A DNA stretch of 64,000 bases. It comes from Tolypeutes matacus. Taxonomy: Eukaryota; Chordata; Mammalia; Cingulata; Chlamyphoridae. The translations under genes and the position numbers were made by a program. Within the stretch, counting starts at the first letter, position 1; each line of letters begins with the position of its first letter. Shown here piece by piece: positions 54,301 through 60,300 of the stretch. The stretch is from NCBI GenBank assembly GCA_026826555.1, contig JAKSZT010053883.1, positions 32,953,955-33,017,954 on the forward strand, in the 5' to 3' direction. The notes below the pieces were generated by a model. The model ran no database searches. It was given only the letters and a program-made list of their open reading frames with translations, and was not told the origin of the DNA.

Positions 54301-57300
54301 AGGGAGTGATCTTCATACGTAGCATTTATGAGGTAAAATTAATGTAATGTTTAAGATGGTATGTACCCACCAAACTTTCTGTCTAAATAAAACCATATCA
54401 CGTTGAGAAATAGCATCACACTGAAAACAGCAAATTTGTTAGTAGCGTATAGAAATCGCAGAATCTATTGATGGCAGATCCTGGGAAGGGGGAGAGACAG
54501 CAGCAGGGTAGGCCTTGGGAATAACCTTTGAACACACAAGGACTGACTTCCAGGGAATCTCAGACTCATAGATCGAAATTCAAATCAGTGCATAATTTGT
54601 TTTATTAATTAGTTGATTTTGATGCATGCTTATTAGCATGTTTCCTCTGAAGGAATTTGAAAGCAGGATAGAAGAATGTCTTGTATAGTTACTTGAGAAT
54701 TTCATTCATATGCTGGCTTTTTTTCTCTGTGTCTCAATTCTTAGTAGGAGCAACATGTATTCAGAATTGAAGATATATGTGTGTGTCAAAAAGTCTAAAA
54801 ATGCCTTAAAAAATGAATAGCTACTCTTTTTACATGTAAAAACTTTGTTTTTCTGAAAAGTAAGTCTTGCTCTAATCCTTCACACTTTTGTTTTTCTTCT
54901 TTACAACCAATAGGTCACAAGACAAGTGGCTCAGTGCAAGTGTGCAAAAAGGTTTCAGGTGGAGCAGATTGGAGAGAATAAATACCGGGTAAGGAAGAGA
55001 AAACCAGTCCTTTATGGTGGTTTCCTCATATCTGGCTCTTATAGGTGAAATCATCCTGACACAGCAGATTGGATAATCTCACCTTCTGGCTACTGATACT
55101 TGGAGGACCAGAGCCCATTGGACTTGAAATGTGTTCATTCTCTGGCCCTCATCTCTGCAGATGTCAAATGTCAGGTGTCCTGTTAGGCTTATTTTAGTGT
55201 CCTGCATAGTTAGTTGGTTCTGAAAAATAATGCCTTATCTAACTAGATTATAGCTTGTACTTGAGTTCTGAAATAAAAGACAATTCAGAGCCCCCTCTCC
55301 ACTGTTTACCAAAGCCTTTAGGAAGTCAAAGACACCTTTACTGTAAGATAAGAAAACAGGTATATCTAATGACTAATCATTCAAGGTTCAGAGAGGGATG
55401 GACGAACTGTGTCAAAGCCCCAAGGGTCACTCTGCATGTTCTGAGTTGGACTGTAAATGGGGCCTAGATGCACTGGGGAGATGGCAGACTCAGTGGTCTC
55501 CTCTGGAAAGCTGTGTTGAGTGTGACCATAACTGACAGTGAATGATTCTTGTGTTCCAGCATTTTTTGAGACCAGAGTCAGGTTAAAGAAGGGATCTGAA
55601 ATAGGGCTCCTAAAGCATATTCAGTAGTCTGTCAGGATTCTCTAAAGTTCTAAGAAAAAAAGATTGACGAAGAGGTTAAGTAACATAGGAAAGGGAAGCA
55701 GCTGTGGCTCAATCAGTAGGGCTCCCGTTTGCCATGTGGGAGGCCCCGGGTTCGGTTCCCGGGGCCTCCTGGTGAAGGCAAGTCCACCCGCACGGCGTGG
55801 TTAGCTGACCCAGCGAGCACAAGCAGCAAGGGGGGGATGAATGAATAAATAAATAAAATCTTTTAAAAAAAAAAGGAAAATCCAGGTTCTATCAAAAACA
55901 TCCTCAAAGTACACCCAAAAACACCATGTTACTATTAGCTGGGGAGTGCCTGGGTGACTCTGCCTTGAATCCAACCCAGTGTTTTTAGTTATAAAGCTCC
56001 AAATAATCCTATGCTTGCTTGTTAGATTTTGTGAGTTCTTTTGTTCGTTTGTTTTTTAATTCATCTATGAGAGAAACGAATTAACAAGAACAGCATGTAA
56101 TGGAACAATAGACAGGTAGGTCATCTTAATTTGTAAAACCACATCCCTGTAGCAGAAATTCAGTAAGAATATGGTCAGTGTGTGTCATTGCTTGAAGCTG
56201 GTAACGTGATAACGTGATTTTCATACCTTAGTGTTAATTTGACAAAATGTTCTCTTTTTTTTTTTCTTCCATTTCCTCCATCCTTTACTCTTACTGTTTG
56301 TAGTTCTTCCTCGGCAATCAGGTACAGTGTGCCTTGCAACATTCTCTTTCCCCGATGGAAATGGTCTGTGTAGTTAATGCTGCCTGTTCTTTGCTATGGG
56401 GAGAGGACATAATCTAAAGCATGCCTGGATCACATCTGGTTGTCTTACCAAGTGGAGAAACTTCTGAAAGGACCAGTATTGCAAAGCTATCTCAGCAGCA
56501 AGAGGATATAAATATACTTTTTGTTTTAAGGAGGTGAAATTATCGCTCAAAATTAGATAAGCTTAATAGGATTATATTATTCTGGATTAAGTTCTACATG
56601 ATTTGTTTCAGGGGAAATTGAGGCTATGGTATCAGTTCATTCCACTTCTAAAAAGAACCTGGTCTTGTACTTAAATGTTGAAAGATCACCAGACAGCATA
56701 GTTCTGATTTAAATCAGTCATTTGATAATTAACACAAATTTTATAATCTACACTAAATGAAAAAGTCTTTGGACACTTTAGTACTCAGTCTCTCCCCCCT
56801 CCTCCCCCACCCTCCATGACTCCCTCATCTGTTTGCTTGTTGCCTGCTCATTGTTGTTGTTGTTTTATGATTGAATGATTTCTCCCCAACCCTACCACCA
56901 CGTTGTTTATGCTCACTGTCTGTTCATTGTGTGCTCTCTCTGTCTGCTCTTCTTTCAGGAGGCACTGAAAAACAAATGCAGGACCTCCCATGTCGGTGGG
57001 AGGTACCCAAATCACTTGAGCCACATCCACTCCCTGCTTGTTGTGTCTCCTCAGTGCATCAGCTCACTGTCTTGCTTATCTTCTTTAGGAGGCACAGGGC
57101 CTCCCATGTTGGAGGTAGACTCCCAACTGCTTGAGCCACATCCACTGCCTTTTTTTTTTTTTTTTTTTTTTGCTCATCTGCTAGTTGTCTGTTTCCTCTT
57201 TTAGGAGGGACTGGAACTGAACCCAGGACCTCCCATGTGGGAGGCTGGCACCCAACTGCTTGAGCCACATATGCTCCCTGTTTGTTTGATTTTGCATGTT

Positions 57301-60300
57301 TGTTTTTGCTTGTTGTCTTGCTTATTGTTGTTTGTTTGTTTGTTTGTGCTTTATGTCTGGTCATTGTTTGTTTGTCTTCTTTAGGAGGCACCGGGAACCA
57401 AACCCGGGACCTCCCATGTGGGAGGCGGGCACCCAACTGAGCCATATCCGCTCCCTCAGTCTTTTTTAATGCCTTTTTAGTATTCATAGTTATACTGTGT
57501 ATTTTATAATGTAGCTATTTTATATGTATATATATCTTATATTATTTTATTGTATTTTATACTTATAAGGTACCTAAGAAGTGTAGTATGGAAATCGTAA
57601 TTGACCATAGCCTCAAGTTTGCCGATTATGACCAGCCAACCAACATCTAATGGGATCAAATTACAGATTTGCAAAAAATGATTGGATGGTTTTGACTCCA
57701 CTTGGTAACTTTAACCTTTCAGATCTTTATGAGGGCTCTGGGGTCCTGTGTCTTCAATGAAAGGAAGTTGCATGGATAAAATCTGTCTCCATAATATGAA
57801 ATTAATAACACTGAGAGTTGATGTGACGCCCTCAGTTAATGTTAAATTCTAGGCACTGCAGTAATCACTAACTACAATAACGTTCTGGACTAGTGGGGGG
57901 AAAAAAAACAGGATAAACAAAGACTAAAGACAAGAACAGTCAAACTGGCTTTAAAAATATATCATTGCATGAGAGTGGCTGGGAGTACCTAACAGATGTG
58001 CCTGTTTGCTGATGACTGCATGGGAGTACTCAAGGGAGACATTCACGTGGCACAGACATCCTCCTCTACTGCTCCATTGACCAAGAGAGGGTTGGATGAG
58101 TTTGTCTAATAGTAGGAACAGAATTATGAAGCTCATGTTATACAGGAGGCACCTAAGACCTCAAGGATCACATGCCTATAGTTTATATAGCTGATGTCAG
58201 AGCCACTGCAAGAACCCAGGTCCCTGTAAGGGATTTTCCCTTTAAGAGAAAGAAACAGTAGTTACTGTTGCCCCTAGGACACTTGTTATGTGGTCTTCTC
58301 CTGACAACCCAGGTCTGCTAGGTTTTCCCAAATACGCATTTTTAGAGCTGCCTTAACCCCTTCCATCACTCATCACTCAGCTTCCCCAGCTGCTCTGGCT
58401 GCTGGCTTGGGTCAAACCTTTTCTCCATAGCTCTGCAGAAACAAGTTAGAACCTTTCAAAGAGAACTTTAGTTAAAAAAAAAAAAAAAAAAAAATTAAGG
58501 AAAAACCAAAAAATGAAATAAATGGAGTAATTCTAAAGACTGACAGATAAAATATAGGACCCAGAATGTATAATCTAAGATTAAGTATGCCCCGGAGTTC
58601 CTTCCTGATTCACTCTGGTGGTTATATAGGTGATTATTTCCTTCCTCTCACTCATCCAGAGAAAACCCTATATACTACTCTGGCCATCACTGCTCTTGGT
58701 GTTCTGGTAAAATCCATCCTACCCAGAACCTGCTCAAGGAAGCTCCCATAATGGCCAAAGAAGCAGCTTCGTTCTCAGGACAGGACATTGATTTCCTCAC
58801 ATCCCTGGGCTCCCACTTCAGTGCCCCTTCTACTGTACCATTCTGTTTTGGTGGTCACTTTATATAAAAATGTTAAAACTATAAGATGAAAGGTGTAGGA
58901 CAATTTTTTTATTTTCAAAAGTAAAGGACTGAGGAGGCTTGGGAAGCAGCTGTGGCTCAATTGGTTGGGCTCCCGTTTACCATATGGGAGGCCCCGGGTT
59001 CGATTCCCCAGGCCTCCTGGTGAAGGCAAGCCCGCCCGCGCAGTGCAATGAGCTGGTGCAGCAAGATGACTCAGCAAAGCAAGACAAGCAGACATAGAAG
59101 AATGCACAGCAAATGAACACAGCCAGCACGAGCAGCAAGGGGGGATAAATAAATAAATAAAATAAATCTTTAAAAAAAAAAAAAAAAGACTGAGGAGGCG
59201 GACAGTTTTTTTCAGGCACCTTGACTATACAAACAGTGCGTTTGAGTGAGTGCAGTTAAGTAATACAGAGACTAACCATAGGTACATTAATTTTTGAGGG
59301 AGGTTGTTTATTAATTTTGAAGGAAGTCCATCTCAAACATCCTTTCTGGCATTTTCAATTTTTGTGCCTTGTTTCAAAGATTCCCCTTATAACTTTGAAA
59401 ATCCTATTTAAGTGATTAAATAATCTCCTCCCCCACTCCACCTCTGCTCCCAGAACATTCTCATAGAATTAAGTAATTTTAGGAATTCCATTTCTCCAAC
59501 CAAAAGTTTTATTTGGGGGGGTGGGCAAGGATTGCAGCATGCTTCTCTTTGGTTGCCTCTTCGTTTTGGGAAGATAGTAACTTATGCAATGGGAAGTAGC
59601 AATGTTAGACAAGAAAAAAAATAACAGAAAACTGTGCTTTATGGAAGCGGCTGTGGCTCAATCAGTGGGGCTCCCGTTTACCATATGGGAGGCCCCGGGT
59701 TCAGTTCCCGGGGCCTCCTGGTGAGGGCAAAGCCCGCCCGCACGGCGTGGTTGGCTGACCCAGCGAGCACGGGCAGCAGGGGGGGGATAAATGAATAAAT
59801 AAATAAAATCTTAAAAAAAAAAAAAAAAAAAGAAAAAAGAAAACTGTGCTTTTTTGAACATTCCAAAATAATTTTTGAATACTGTTAATTTTACTCATAA
59901 TTTTATTTCTTCGACTAACTTTTAGTATAAGTAATATCTAATTATTTGTTTGGCTGAAGAACTTTTTCTGCTGGTGGTGTCATAACTGGAGAATACTTGG
60001 GTTTATTTCTGAAAACCTGGTGCTCAAAATCAAATTTCCTTCTAAGCTTGTAATAATAATGCTTCACAAGGGTTTCCTTAAGGCTTTAAGTAGTATTTGC
60101 TGTCCTCCATTTAACTTTTGAGCACACTGTATTCAGAAGTTGACATCCCCTTTATATCTACCTTTGCTTTTATGGGAAAAAGAATGTGGGGTTTTAATTT
60201 GGGCAGACTCTTTAAAGGAATCAAAGTGACCTAATATTTTGTCTACTCTACCACCCCCTCCTTTTTTGGTACAGAAACAGGGGGTGTGACCATAAAAATT

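Noticed and set aside
59641..59720. Possible tRNA genes at the SINE heads
   Set aside because: A- and B-box-like motifs belong to tRNA-derived SINEs with poly-A tails and target duplications; no complete cloverleaf was evident.
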